A DNA stretch of 44,173 nucleotides from Oscillospiraceae bacterium (GCA_021203045.1 JAJQBY010000009.1:1-44173); one strand, 5' to 3'; shown: positions 16,142 to 24,323, numbered from the stretch's first letter. Numbers and translations are program-made. The notes: generated by a model not told the origin, from the sequence alone.

Positions 16142-16174
16142 ATCCCGCACCTGGAAATAAACCGGGTGCGGGAT
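16142..16174. terminator. Convergent terminator between flavoenzyme and ferredoxin subunit
   Basis: ATCCCGCACCTGG pairs with CCGGGTGCGGGAT (one G-U) around AAATAAA. The minus-strand exit (ACTTTTCATT) is more T-rich than the plus exit. The flanking 16072-16141 and 16175-16244 hold nothing else I recognise. Confidence 0.65.
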
Positions 16175-16244
16175 CTGTTGTCATGATAGGCTTTCAGTGT
16201 GTTTACGCTGAGCGCCGGGGGATGGCTTCCTTTGCGGCAGAGGG

Positions 16245-16709
16245 TCAGGTGAACGCGCCCTCGCTGGAGACCAGCGTAAGCGCGTCGAAGGGGCATCCCC
16301 GCACGCAGGCAGGGAGAAGGCCGGCCTTGACCCGCTCGTTGCAGCCGTCGCATTTGCCCATTTTGCCGTTGGCATCGAATACCGGCGCGCCGATAAGGCA
16401 TGCGGAGAGGCAGCTTTTGCAGCCAATGCAGTCCGTATTGTCATAGATGACGAAGCCTGTTGCAGGGTCTCTGGTGATACAGCCCTGGGGACAGGCTTTT
16501 ATGCAGAGCGCGTTCGCGCAGTGCATGCAGGCGCGGGAAAGGCAGGAGAGATGATTTTTCTCCCGACCTTCATGCTCCGTGATGATTATTTTGCGGAACA
16601 TATGGCCTTCTCCCAGCGGCTCCCAGTCGTTCTGGTCCATACAGGCCACTGCGCAGGCGCCGCAGCCGACACATCGGGAGGGCTCGAATCGGATGGTATA
16701 CCGGCTCAT
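16245..16709 (-). CDS. Four-cluster ferredoxin subunit of a molybdopterin oxidoreductase
   Basis: A 154-residue electron-transfer subunit of the DmsB/PhsB/FdhB type. Four cysteine groups are visible: CVGCGACAVAC, CLSRACMHCANALCIKAC, CIGCKSCLSAC, and CDGC...CVRGCP, as expected for four [4Fe-4S] clusters passing electrons to or from the molybdenum subunit. It is short compared with E. coli DmsB (~200), ending right after the last cluster (PFDALTLVSSEG). No signal peptide or membrane segment is present, and no DmsC/NrfD-like anchor gene is adjacent, so the complex is probably soluble and cytosolic. Its start overlaps the stop of the catalytic subunit gene. Confidence 0.92.
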   Translation of the reverse strand: MSRYTIRFEPSRCVGCGACAVACMDQNDWEPLGEGHMFRKIIITEHEGREKNHLSCLSRACMHCANALCIKACPQGCITRDPATGFVIYDNTDCIGCKSCLSACLIGAPVFDANGKMGKCDGCNERVKAGLLPACVRGCPFDALTLVSSEGAFT

Positions 16710-18763
16710 GCTTCATCCTCCACCTTCTGTACCGCACAGCGGAACTGCTTATAAGCGGGAAACCCGGTATACGGGTCCAGAAGCTCGGTGTCTATCAGCG
16801 CGTTGACGTCGGCCTCCTGATAGCCGTGATACATATAGATTTCGCCAGGGCTTGCCTGTAACGTGATGTGTGCGGCGGCAAGAAGGGAGCCGGTGCGGGT
16901 GGATATCCTCACCGTGTCACCCTCGCTGAGACCGAGGGCCTTTGCGTCGGAGGGGGCGATATCTGCCGCTGCGCGGCTCCGCAGGGAGCGCGGCCATGTG
17001 CAGTCGTGGATACGGCTGTGTATGGCGTTTGGCAGACGCGCGCCAGCGCACATCACGAAGGGGTATTCCGGGTCCTCCGGGCCGCTGCTGTCCCGGTAAA
17101 CCGGCAGCGGCTCCAAATGTGGATATTTTACAACACGCTCGCTGTATAGCTCTATTTTCCCGCTGGGGGTATGCAGCCCGCCGGCGAAGGTGCTGCCCGC
17201 CTGATAGGGGCGGCTGTTGGGAACATGGACAGGGCCGTCATGGCATCGGAAGGCCTCCCAGTCCTGTATACCGGCAGGGGACATGATGTATTGCAGACAG
17301 CGGTCGTACCCGCTGCACAGCAGAGGGTCGTCCAGCTCCAGCGCCTTTGCCAGATCGCAGATGATGTCTGCGTCCGGGCGGTTATCATGGACAGGCTCGA
17401 TCACTGGGGCGGTGTAATTGATAAGATGGCCGCTGTAGCATTTCACCTCGCTGCGCTCAAAGGATGTGCTGACCGGCAGGACGATGTCTGCATGGCGGCA
17501 GGATTCCGTCCAGAAAATGTCCGCCGCGGCGTAGAAATCCAGCTGATCCAGGGCGCGGACGAACCGGCGGCTGTCCGGGTACATCCGGGTGTTCACCCCG
17601 AAGCCAAGCGCCGCCCGGATGGGGTATGGCTCACCGGACAGAATCTGGCTTGTCAGGTGCATCCCCTGGCCCTCGTCCACCAGCTCGCCCCAAAGGGGGA
17701 AGCGGTCGAAGCCTACGGCCCGCCTTTCCGTCCGGGGACGGGTCTCGTCGATAAAACGCTCCTCCAGGGAGCGGAAGCCTCCGTTGGAATGACAGAAGGT
17801 CTCTGTGACCGGTATAAGGGTGCCCGGCCGGTCGAACCGTCCCATGATGGCGTTCAGCGACAGGATAGCCCTGTGGTTATTGAAGCCGTTTATTCGGTGG
17901 GTGATAGCGTTGCTGGGGCTGATGACGGAGGGGTCCGTCCGAGCGAAAAGCTCGGCGGCCTGATAGATCAGCTTCCCGGGAACGCCTGTGATGCGCTCGG
18001 TCGTTTTCAGGTCAAAGCCCTTTACATAGTCCTGATACGCCTGGAACCCGTGAACATGACGCCGGATGAAGGCCATATCGTGCCATCTGTTTTCCAGAAT
18101 GACGTTTGCCATGCCGAGCGCCAGCGCGCCGTCTGTTCCGATGCGGGGGCGCAGATAAAGGTCGGCCAGCTTTTGCGCTGCCTGGGTGTCACGGGGGTCG
18201 ATAACGATGATTTTTCCGCCCTGCTCCTTGAATTCCATCAGTCTGCGGGCCAGGGGGAACATATTGGCAAAGGCGTTGCTGCCCCAGGCTACATACAGCT
18301 TGGTATCACGCAGATCAGCCTGAGCAAGACAGCCGAAAATGCACTGATAGGACATTACCTCCGCCTGGTGACAGGCGGAGGATTCTGTTATATAGTTGGG
18401 GCTCCCAAAGGAGTGGGCCAGCCGATGGAGAAAGGGGCGGAACCACTTCGGGTATCCGCATACGAAGGCTATGGCTTCCGGCCCATAGTCCGCCTTGGTC
18501 TGATTCAGATGCGCTGCGATCTGCCGGTAGGCCTCATCCCAGCTGATGGGCTCAAACCGGTCCGACCCCTTTAGGCCGATTCTGCGCATGGGCGTCCGGA
18601 TGCGGTCCTCCCGATAGATGTACTGCCGGTTTGCCGCGCCCTTGGTGCAAAGCCTTCCGTTGCTGCCGGGAAAGCCCGGCGTTCCCTCTACCTTGATGAC
18701 CCGGCCGTCCCTGATATAGGCGTCGATGCCGCACTGAGGCCCGGGCGTGCAGATATCGCACAT
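16706..18763 (-). CDS. Molybdopterin oxidoreductase catalytic subunit (5' end probably frameshifted)
   Basis: A 685-residue DMSO-reductase superfamily catalytic subunit binding bis-MGD and one [4Fe-4S] cluster (CDIC...C...LCTKG near the start). Typical segments are PMRRIGLKGS, ISWDEAYRQIA, VAWGSNAFANMFP, IVIDPRDTQAA and a C-terminal beta-barrel (GLSEGDTVRISTRTGSL). Cys in SSACHQAE is the likely molybdenum ligand, placing it nearer the Cys-type enzymes than Ser-type DMSO reductase. ATG 18763 has no ribosome site. A frame one base off begins at ATG 18834 with a GGAAGGGA site and encodes MTEQDKRVRAKIPGSETGIE..., a prefix I associate with this family. So the true N-terminus probably lies there. 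No Tat signal. Substrate unknown; electrons go through the four-cluster subunit. Confidence 0.88.
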   Translation of the reverse strand: MCDICTPGPQCGIDAYIRDGRVIKVEGTPGFPGSNGRLCTKGAANRQYIYREDRIRTPMRRIGLKGSDRFEPISWDEAYRQIAAHLNQTKADYGPEAIAFVCGYPKWFRPFLHRLAHSFGSPNYITESSACHQAEVMSYQCIFGCLAQADLRDTKLYVAWGSNAFANMFPLARRLMEFKEQGGKIIVIDPRDTQAAQKLADLYLRPRIGTDGALALGMANVILENRWHDMAFIRRHVHGFQAYQDYVKGFDLKTTERITGVPGKLIYQAAELFARTDPSVISPSNAITHRINGFNNHRAILSLNAIMGRFDRPGTLIPVTETFCHSNGGFRSLEERFIDETRPRTERRAVGFDRFPLWGELVDEGQGMHLTSQILSGEPYPIRAALGFGVNTRMYPDSRRFVRALDQLDFYAAADIFWTESCRHADIVLPVSTSFERSEVKCYSGHLINYTAPVIEPVHDNRPDADIICDLAKALELDDPLLCSGYDRCLQYIMSPAGIQDWEAFRCHDGPVHVPNSRPYQAGSTFAGGLHTPSGKIELYSERVVKYPHLEPLPVYRDSSGPEDPEYPFVMCAGARLPNAIHSRIHDCTWPRSLRSRAAADIAPSDAKALGLSEGDTVRISTRTGSLLAAAHITLQASPGEIYMYHGYQEADVNALIDTELLDPYTGFPAYKQFRCAVQKVEDEA

Positions 18764-18834
18764 GGTGTGCGTATCTCGATGCCGGTCTCGCTGCCGGGAA
18801 TCTTGGCGCGGACCCGTTTGTCCTGTTCTGTCAT
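18764..18834 (-). other. Out-of-frame 5' segment of the molybdopterin subunit gene
   Basis: From ATG 18834 the minus strand reads 23 codons (MTEQ...PGSETGIEIRT) and then CC before the ATG of the long frame. Adding one C at the GG of 18764-18765 would join it in frame as ...EIRTP-MCDIC. The segment has a plausible ribosome site GGAAGGGA about 8 bases upstream, while the internal ATG has none. Either a sequence error, a mutation, or a short upstream peptide. Confidence 0.65.
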
Positions 18835-18864
18835 ATGGCTGTCCCTTCCGGCTGGAAGCTTATT

Positions 18865-19710
18865 TCAGAGGGCTTCGATAAATCCGAACACCGCTGCGTT
18901 GGGGCCCACGTGGGCGCCTATGACCGCACCGACGGAATAGATGCCGGCGCCGGTCAAATTGTATTTTTTATCCGTGGCCTCCTTCAGCTTGAGGCACAGG
19001 TCCAGATCACGGGTGAAGCCGTAATATACGGGCAGGCGGGTATCCCGGTGCAGGTCGTCTCCCGCCATTTCCAGAAGCAGGCGGATGCAGTCCTTGGTGC
19101 CCCGGCCCTTGCCCATGACGGACAGAAGGCCGTCCTTCAGGGTGACCAGCGGTTTTATTTTCAGAAGTGTGCCGAGCACTGTGACAGCCGTGGACAGACG
19201 GCCGCCCTTGTGAAGGTATTCCAGCGTGTCCAGCATGGCGAACAGGCGGACGCGGTGCTTGGCGCTCTCCAGCTCGTCCACGATCTCCTCCGCCGTGCTG
19301 CCGTGATCCCGGAGGTAAATGCCCAGATCTATCAGCATGCGCAGACCGACGATGGACTCCTGGGAGTCAATGATGTATATCTTGTCGTAGCCGCACATCT
19401 CCTTTGCGATCTGGGCGCTCTGCATGGTGCCGCTGAGCGCGGCGGAGATGAACGGGCATATCAGGGTGTCCCCCTGCTCCCGGGCCTGCTCGAAATGGGG
19501 AAGGAAGTCGGCGGGGGAGGGCTGGCTGGTGGTGGGGAATACCTTAGAGGTCACCAGCTTTTCGTAAAACTCCTGATGGGTGATGTCCAGGTTGTCCCGG
19601 TAGGACTCCTCTCCGAACAGCACCTTCAGCGGCACGACGGTTATGTCCCGCTGGGCGGCCTCCTCGGGGGTTATATCAGAGGTGGAACCGGTCAAAAAAC
19701 GGATTGCCAT
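18865..19710 (-). CDS. DegV family fatty-acid-binding protein
   Basis: A 281-residue DegV protein. In Firmicutes this family (FakB) binds a fatty acid and presents it to the kinase FakA for phosphorylation; other members have unknown lipid ligands. Family segments are MAIRFLTGSTSDI, FPTTSQPSP, and ISAALSGTMQSA (the S-G-T loop that holds the carboxylate). Length is normal. AGGAAAGGA lies upstream of the start. It ends 30 bp before the presumed start of the molybdopterin subunit and follows the MarR gene on the same strand. No FakA-like gene is in the window. The MarR neighbour suggests lipid-responsive control. Confidence 0.9.
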   Translation of the reverse strand: MAIRFLTGSTSDITPEEAAQRDITVVPLKVLFGEESYRDNLDITHQEFYEKLVTSKVFPTTSQPSPADFLPHFEQAREQGDTLICPFISAALSGTMQSAQIAKEMCGYDKIYIIDSQESIVGLRMLIDLGIYLRDHGSTAEEIVDELESAKHRVRLFAMLDTLEYLHKGGRLSTAVTVLGTLLKIKPLVTLKDGLLSVMGKGRGTKDCIRLLLEMAGDDLHRDTRLPVYYGFTRDLDLCLKLKEATDKKYNLTGAGIYSVGAVIGAHVGPNAAVFGFIEAL

Positions 19711-19735
19711 AGGTCAAAAATCCTTTCCTGGTCTT

Positions 19736-19765
19736 GTTATATAGTAAAAATGCGAATGAGATCAA
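19736..19765 (-). promoter_or_regulatory. Possible promoter before degV
   Basis: On the minus strand, TTGATC (19765-19760) and TATAAC (19741-19736) are 18 bp apart in the short gap between the MarR stop and the DegV start. Moderate match. Confidence 0.4.
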
Positions 19766-19770
19766 GATCA

Positions 19771-20262
19771 TCAACGCCTTCCGGCGTCCTCCTCCTGGGT
19801 CCTGCCAAGCTCCAGCATTTCCGCAAAAAAGCGGCTGAGCTGCTCCAGCATCTGGGTCAGAAGCTCCAGCTCCTCATCATTGAACTGGGCTGCGGCGCTG
19901 TGTATCATCTGGGCGTGGAACTGGCTGTGCACCTGGTTGGCGGCTTCCCCTTTAGGGGTCAGGGTGATATAGACCTGCCGCCGGTCCTGGGCGCCCTCCT
20001 GTCGGGAAAGATATCCCTTGCGCACCAGTGTGCGGACGGCGGTAGACAGGGAGCTTGTCCGGATGGAAAGACTTTCCGCGACGGCGGACATAGTGTTCTG
20101 GCCCCGCTGGGCCTGCTCGCTGACTGCCTCCAGCACATGGAGCTCCCTTACGGACAGATCCCGCGCTCCGATACGATGGAGCGCCTGCTCCTCCCAGAGG
20201 TTTATATTATTGAAAACATGGACGAAGAAATCGTTCAGCTTTTTCTCCTGAACTGTAGTCAT
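19771..20262 (-). CDS. MarR family transcriptional regulator
   Basis: A 163-residue winged-helix repressor. The core is LSVRELHVLEAV, AESLSIRTSSLSTAVRTLVRKGYLSRQ (recognition helix and wing), and RRQVYITLTPKGEAA, then a long dimerisation helix. ATG 20262 is chosen for AGGAG 7 bases upstream; upstream in-frame ATG 20349 lies before the promoter's start point and is rejected. A strong promoter and a perfect palindrome immediately precede it, suggesting autoregulation. It resembles FabT-like MarR proteins that control fatty acid genes, and DegV lies directly downstream, but a role in controlling the neighbouring MATE pump is equally possible. Confidence 0.9.
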   Translation of the reverse strand: MTTVQEKKLNDFFVHVFNNINLWEEQALHRIGARDLSVRELHVLEAVSEQAQRGQNTMSAVAESLSIRTSSLSTAVRTLVRKGYLSRQEGAQDRRQVYITLTPKGEAANQVHSQFHAQMIHSAAAQFNDEELELLTQMLEQLSRFFAEMLELGRTQEEDAGRR

Positions 20263-20323
20263 GCAGCACTCCTGAATGCACCGAAGGGGGCAAGGTGAGG
20301 AAATTTTTCCTTTAGAAAATTTA

Positions 20324-20338
20324 CTTTGAACTTCAAAG
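20324..20338. promoter_or_regulatory. Palindromic operator, probably for the MarR regulator
   Basis: CTTTGAA-C-TTCAAAG is a perfect 7+1+7 palindrome that begins 1 bp after the -10 box and covers the expected transcription start. Its form resembles TTTGA/TCAAA operators of FabT-like MarR repressors. Position and symmetry are seen; binding is inferred. Confidence 0.65.
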
Positions 20339-20339
20339 C

Positions 20340-20368
20340 ATTTTAACACACGTTCTCAGGGGTGTCAA
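20340..20368 (-). promoter_or_regulatory. Promoter of the MarR gene
   Basis: On the minus strand, consensus TTGACA (20368-20363) and TAAAAT (20345-20340) have a 17-bp spacer, directly followed by the palindrome. Confidence 0.75.
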
Positions 20369-20440
20369 CCGATAATGCAGAAAAAGCGGAAAAAGGCAGC
20401 TATTTGCTCAAAGAAGATGACCTGACGATGCGGCGTTCGG

Positions 20441-21472
20441 TTATTCCAGCACCTTTTTGCCCAGCCATTTGCCGCTGCGGTAGCGGGCGACGAAGCATAT
20501 CTGCCTGAACAACCAGTCCACGCACCAGCCTATCCATACGCCCCAGAGGCCGATGGAGGTGGCGCGGCACAAAATCCAGCTCAGGGCCACGCGGAACACC
20601 CACATGCTGATGCCGCTGACCCACATGGTATAGGAGACATCCCCGGAGGCCCGGAGACCGTTGGGAAGTGTGAAGGCGCAGGGCCAGATAAACACCTTCA
20701 GCGCGGAGCTGAACCATATCAGCTGGCAGGCCAGGCTTGCGCCTGCCGCGCTCAGGGCGGTAAACCTTACCACGATGGGCACAGAGGCGGACAGAAGCAC
20801 GCTCGTTGCCAGCACAATGCCGGTGGATATTTTTGTGAAGTAGACGATATAATGCTTGGCCTCCTCCGTCTTGCCCTGTCCGAGGCACTGTCCGGCCACG
20901 GTGAGAAGACCGGTGCCGATGGCCATGGCCGGCATGGAGCCGAAGTTTTCCAGTGTGGAGACGATGGCCTGGGCTGCGATAGCGGTGGTGCCGAGGCTTG
21001 CCACAGTGCTCTGCACCACCAGCTTTCCGAACTGGAACATGCCGTTTTCTACAGCGGCGGGAAGGCCGATGCGGAATATACGCTTCATCATGGCTCCATC
21101 CAGCCGGAAATCCCGGAGCCGCCCCAGCGTGATGACCTGGCCGGGACGGCTTTGGAAGTACAGCATCACGACGGCGCATAAAATGCGGCTGAAAAGGGTG
21201 GACAGGGCTGCGCCCAGTACCCCCAGTCCGCAGACGAATATCAGGATGGCGTTACCAATGATGTTAATGCCGTCCGCCACGGCGGCCACGATCATGGGGC
21301 GCTTGGAGTTGCCCGTGGCCCGGTGCAGGGCCGCGCTGACGGAATAAAGCCCCAGAAAGGGGTAGCTCAGGGCTGTCACCAGGAAATATACGTCAGCCGC
21401 CGCCAGCACGTCCGCCTCCACGGAGCCGAAGATGAGCCGGAGGATGGGGGTGCGGAGACCGGCCAGTGTCAC
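20441..21472 (-). CDS. MATE efflux pump, C-terminal part of a frameshifted gene
   Basis: 343 residues covering the larger, C-terminal part of a MATE-family Na+ or H+ coupled multidrug exporter: LIFGSVEADVLAAADVYF, FLGLYSVSAALHRATGNSK, then the second half repeat beginning RIGLPAAVENGMFQFGKLVVQS with GTTAIAAQAIV. It opens with a GTG that overlaps the TGA of the N-terminal part (GTGA), so reinitiation could couple the two, but MATE proteins are single chains of ~450 residues and the two pieces (99 + 343) add up to that. A run of six T (coding strand; 21482-21477) just before the stop would restore the frame if it were seven. So likely a frameshifted gene or sequence error. Its gene end lies ~70 bp before the MarR promoter. 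Confidence 0.8.
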   Translation of the reverse strand: MTLAGLRTPILRLIFGSVEADVLAAADVYFLVTALSYPFLGLYSVSAALHRATGNSKRPMIVAAVADGINIIGNAILIFVCGLGVLGAALSTLFSRILCAVVMLYFQSRPGQVITLGRLRDFRLDGAMMKRIFRIGLPAAVENGMFQFGKLVVQSTVASLGTTAIAAQAIVSTLENFGSMPAMAIGTGLLTVAGQCLGQGKTEEAKHYIVYFTKISTGIVLATSVLLSASVPIVVRFTALSAAGASLACQLIWFSSALKVFIWPCAFTLPNGLRASGDVSYTMWVSGISMWVFRVALSWILCRATSIGLWGVWIGWCVDWLFRQICFVARYRSGKWLGKKVLE

Positions 21473-21768
21473 ACAGAAAAAAGCGACAGGCCCAGAGCGG
21501 CAAGCAGTACCTGCCGGGAGGCCCGGTTCGCCTTGTCAAGCTCCTCATGGCCGATATATTGCGCGCAGACGATGGTGCCGCCTGCACCCAGAGCCGAAAA
21601 GAAATAGACCACCAGGGTATTGATGGAATCCACCAGGGACACGCCGGATATGGCGGCTTCGCCCACGTTGGAGACCATCAGCGTGTCCGCCACGCCCATC
21701 AGTCCCGTCAGAACCTGTTCTATCACCAGGGGGATGAGCAGGGCCTTGATCTGCGCTTTCGTAAACAA
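21469..21768 (-). CDS. MATE efflux pump, N-terminal part of a frameshifted gene
   Basis: 99 residues with the first membrane helices of a MATE transporter: LLIPLVIEQVLTGLMGVADTLMV split at the usual VADTxMV, then NTLVVYFFSALGAGGTIVCAQYIG. The start is read as TTG 21768 (MFTKAQIKALLIPL) because AAGGAAGGTG lies just upstream and this matches the usual N-terminus. It stops at TGA 21469 shortly after CTT TTT TCT. Reading through after a one-base backward slip on the T run gives LFFCVTLAGLRTP, which continues smoothly into the C-terminal part. A strong promoter lies 44 bp upstream. Confidence 0.75.
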   Translation of the reverse strand: MFTKAQIKALLIPLVIEQVLTGLMGVADTLMVSNVGEAAISGVSLVDSINTLVVYFFSALGAGGTIVCAQYIGHEELDKANRASRQVLLAALGLSLFSV

Positions 21769-21811
21769 AAAAACACCTTCCTTCTGGACGCATATCCGCC
21801 CAGCGTGTAGT

Positions 21812-21840
21812 ATTATAGGAGTCTTGACCGAAAATTGCAA
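21812..21840 (-). promoter_or_regulatory. Promoter of the MATE gene
   Basis: On the minus strand, TTGCAA (21840-21835) and a perfect TATAAT (21817-21812) are 17 bp apart. Confidence 0.7.
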
Positions 21841-21895
21841 GGCGTTCTTCCGCGAGCAGGTTACGGATTTTATATAGCCACAGGACGGGAAAGTG

Positions 21896-21904
21896 TGGTA
21901 TACT
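21896..21904 (+). promoter_or_regulatory. Extended -10 promoter just ahead of pcrA
   Basis: TGGTATACT fits the extended -10 form TGnTATAAT and lies only 7 bp before the ATG, so transcription from it would begin at or next to the start codon. No -35 match is evident. Confidence 0.45.
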
Positions 21905-21911
21905 TACGGAC

Positions 21912-24323
21912 ATGGATACTTTTACGAAAAATTACATAGATACGCGCCGGGAGGTCATTGCCCGGAGCTTCCCTCATCTGAACGACCGCCAGCGCCAGGC
22001 GGTGCTGGCCACAGAGGGACCGCTGCTGATACTGGCAGGGGCGGGCAGCGGCAAGACCACGGTGCTGATAAACCGCATTGCGAACCTGATGAAATATGGC
22101 CGCGCCTCTGACTGCCAGGAGCTGCCGCCGGATGCGGACGAGGAAAAGCTGTCTGTCATGCGCCGGTATCTGGACGGAGAACAGGAGCTCCGGCGCCAGG
22201 CGGAGGAGGCGGCGGCCTATGACCAGGCGGCGCCCTGGCAGATACTGGCCATCACCTTTACCAACAAGGCAGCCGGAGAGCTGAAGGACAGGCTTGCCTC
22301 CATGCTGGGAGACGCTGCGGAGGGCATCTGGGCCAGAACATTCCACTCCGCCTGCGTGCGCATTCTGCGGCGGGATGGGGATAAGCTGGGGTATCCCACC
22401 AGCTTTACCATCTATGACACCGCTGACCGGACGGCCGTTATGAAGCGGCTTATCAAGGAGCAGGACAGGGACGAGAAGATGTATCCCCCCAAGTGGGTGC
22501 TTGGCGTTATTGACAAGGCCAAGGACCGCATGCAGACGCCGGAGGCGTTTATGGACATGGCGGAGCGGGCGGGGGATATCCGGCTCCAGGGGGCGGCCAA
22601 GCTATATAAGGCATACAGCAAACGGCTCCTGGAGGCAGGGGCCATGGATTTTGAGGATCTGATCTATAATACCGTCCGTCTCCTGCGGGAATTTCCCGAT
22701 GTGCGGGAATATTATCAGCGGAAATTCCGCTATGTGCTCATCGACGAGTATCAGGATACCAATAACCTCCAGTATATGCTGGCGACGCTTCTGGCCGGCG
22801 GCTATAAGAACATATGCGTGGTGGGCGACGACGACCAGTCCATCTACGCCTTCCGGGGCGCCACCATTGAGAATATCCTGTCCTTTGAGGACCAGTACGA
22901 CCATGCCCGCGTCATCCGACTGGAACAGAATTACCGTTCCACCGGCCACATCCTGGAGGCGGCCAACGGCGTGGTGGCCCATAATACCGGCCGGAAGGGC
23001 AAGCGTCTGTGGACAAAGGCGGGGGAGGGAGACCGCATCACCCTCTATGTGGCGAAAAATGAGGAGGACGAGGCGCAATATATCGTCCGCCAGGTGCTGC
23101 AGGCCGTAGACCGGGGGGATAACCTGCGGGATCATGCGGTGCTGTACCGGCTGAACGCCCAGTCCCGCGCCCTGGAGCAGGCGTTTCTGCGCAGCGGCAT
23201 CCGGCCCCGTATCGTAAAGGGAAATCCCTTCTTTGAACGGGCGGAGATCAAGGATCTGATGGCGTATTTCTTCGTGTTGCTGAACCCGGCGGATGATCTG
23301 CGCCTGACCCGTATCATCAATACGCCCCCCCGGGGCATCGGCCAGACGACCCTTGACCGGGCCAGGGCCATCGCCGGACAGAACAATATACCGCTGTTTA
23401 CGGTTATCTCCATTGCGGACAGCTTCCCGGAGCTTTCCCGTGCGGCGGAAAAGCTGAAGGCTTTTGCGCAGATGATGAACGAGCTGTCCCAGATGACCCA
23501 GACCGCCGGGCTGGAGGAGCTGTATGATGCGCTGCTGGAGAAGACTGGCTATGCCCGCCAGCTGGAGCAGGCCCATACGGAGGACAGCCTGAACCGGCTG
23601 GAAAACGTCCGGGAGCTGAAAAGCTTTATCGCCACCCATGTCCGCCAGACCGGGGACGATTCCCTGGCAGGCTTTCTGGATGAGGTCAGCCTGTATACAG
23701 ATCTGCAAAACGTGGATCTGGATGAAAACACCGTTACCATGATGACCATCCACTCCGCCAAGGGCCTGGAATTTCCCACTGTGTTCATCGCCGGGATGGA
23801 GGAGGGGATATTCCCGTCTCTCCAGGCCATCGGAGAACAGGAGCAGATGGAGGAGGAACGGCGGCTGGCCTATGTGGCCATCACCCGCGCGAAAAAGCGG
23901 CTGTATATCACCAGTGCCCGCCAGCGGATGGTGTTCGGCCAGACGGCGCCCCACCGAGTCAGCCGCTTCGTGGACGAGATACCCCCGGAGCATATCGACC
24001 GGCCCTATCAGCCGCTGAAAAACAGCTATTTTGAGTTTGATGATGTGCCTCAGTCGGACGGCTGGGCGCAGGGCGGCGGGTCCCGGCAAAGGGCCGGGCA
24101 GCCGCCGAAGAAGAAAACCATTACGCCGCCCAGGACCCAGACCAATCCGATTCCGGATTATAAGGTGGGCGACCATGTGGTCCACAATGCGTTCAAATCC
24201 GGCGTGATCAAGAAGATGACGCCCATGGGCGGTGATTTCCTGGTGGAGATCGAATTTGAAAACACCGGCACCAAGCGACTGATGCTGAAGGCGGCATCCA
24301 GATATATGAAGAAAGCGGAATGA
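21912..24323 (+). CDS. pcrA: ATP-dependent DNA helicase PcrA (UvrD/Rep family)
   Basis: An 803-residue SF1A helicase that unwinds DNA 3'-5' in nucleotide-excision repair, replication restart and removal of RecA. Motifs in order: Q-motif LNDRQRQAV, Walker A GAGSGKTT (43-50), Walker B VLIDEYQDTN, motif III GDDDQSIYAFRGA, motif IV RLEQNYRST, motif V TIHSAKGLEFPTVF and motif VI AYVAITRAKKRL. The C-terminal region after residue ~745 (VGDHVVHNAFKSGVI...) is the Tudor-like domain that contacts RNA polymerase. A ~40-residue insert rich in acidic residues follows Walker A (DEEKLSVMRRYLDGEQEL). There is no Shine-Dalgarno sequence before the ATG, and the only candidate promoter is so close that a leaderless transcript is possible. 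Confidence 0.95.
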   Translation: MDTFTKNYIDTRREVIARSFPHLNDRQRQAVLATEGPLLILAGAGSGKTTVLINRIANLMKYGRASDCQELPPDADEEKLSVMRRYLDGEQELRRQAEEAAAYDQAAPWQILAITFTNKAAGELKDRLASMLGDAAEGIWARTFHSACVRILRRDGDKLGYPTSFTIYDTADRTAVMKRLIKEQDRDEKMYPPKWVLGVIDKAKDRMQTPEAFMDMAERAGDIRLQGAAKLYKAYSKRLLEAGAMDFEDLIYNTVRLLREFPDVREYYQRKFRYVLIDEYQDTNNLQYMLATLLAGGYKNICVVGDDDQSIYAFRGATIENILSFEDQYDHARVIRLEQNYRSTGHILEAANGVVAHNTGRKGKRLWTKAGEGDRITLYVAKNEEDEAQYIVRQVLQAVDRGDNLRDHAVLYRLNAQSRALEQAFLRSGIRPRIVKGNPFFERAEIKDLMAYFFVLLNPADDLRLTRIINTPPRGIGQTTLDRARAIAGQNNIPLFTVISIADSFPELSRAAEKLKAFAQMMNELSQMTQTAGLEELYDALLEKTGYARQLEQAHTEDSLNRLENVRELKSFIATHVRQTGDDSLAGFLDEVSLYTDLQNVDLDENTVTMMTIHSAKGLEFPTVFIAGMEEGIFPSLQAIGEQEQMEEERRLAYVAITRAKKRLYITSARQRMVFGQTAPHRVSRFVDEIPPEHIDRPYQPLKNSYFEFDDVPQSDGWAQGGGSRQRAGQPPKKKTITPPRTQTNPIPDYKVGDHVVHNAFKSGVIKKMTPMGGDFLVEIEFENTGTKRLMLKAASRYMKKAE

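Noticed and set aside
17171-18574. Long frame antisense to the molybdopterin subunit
   Set aside because: Shadow of the catalytic subunit; no motifs.
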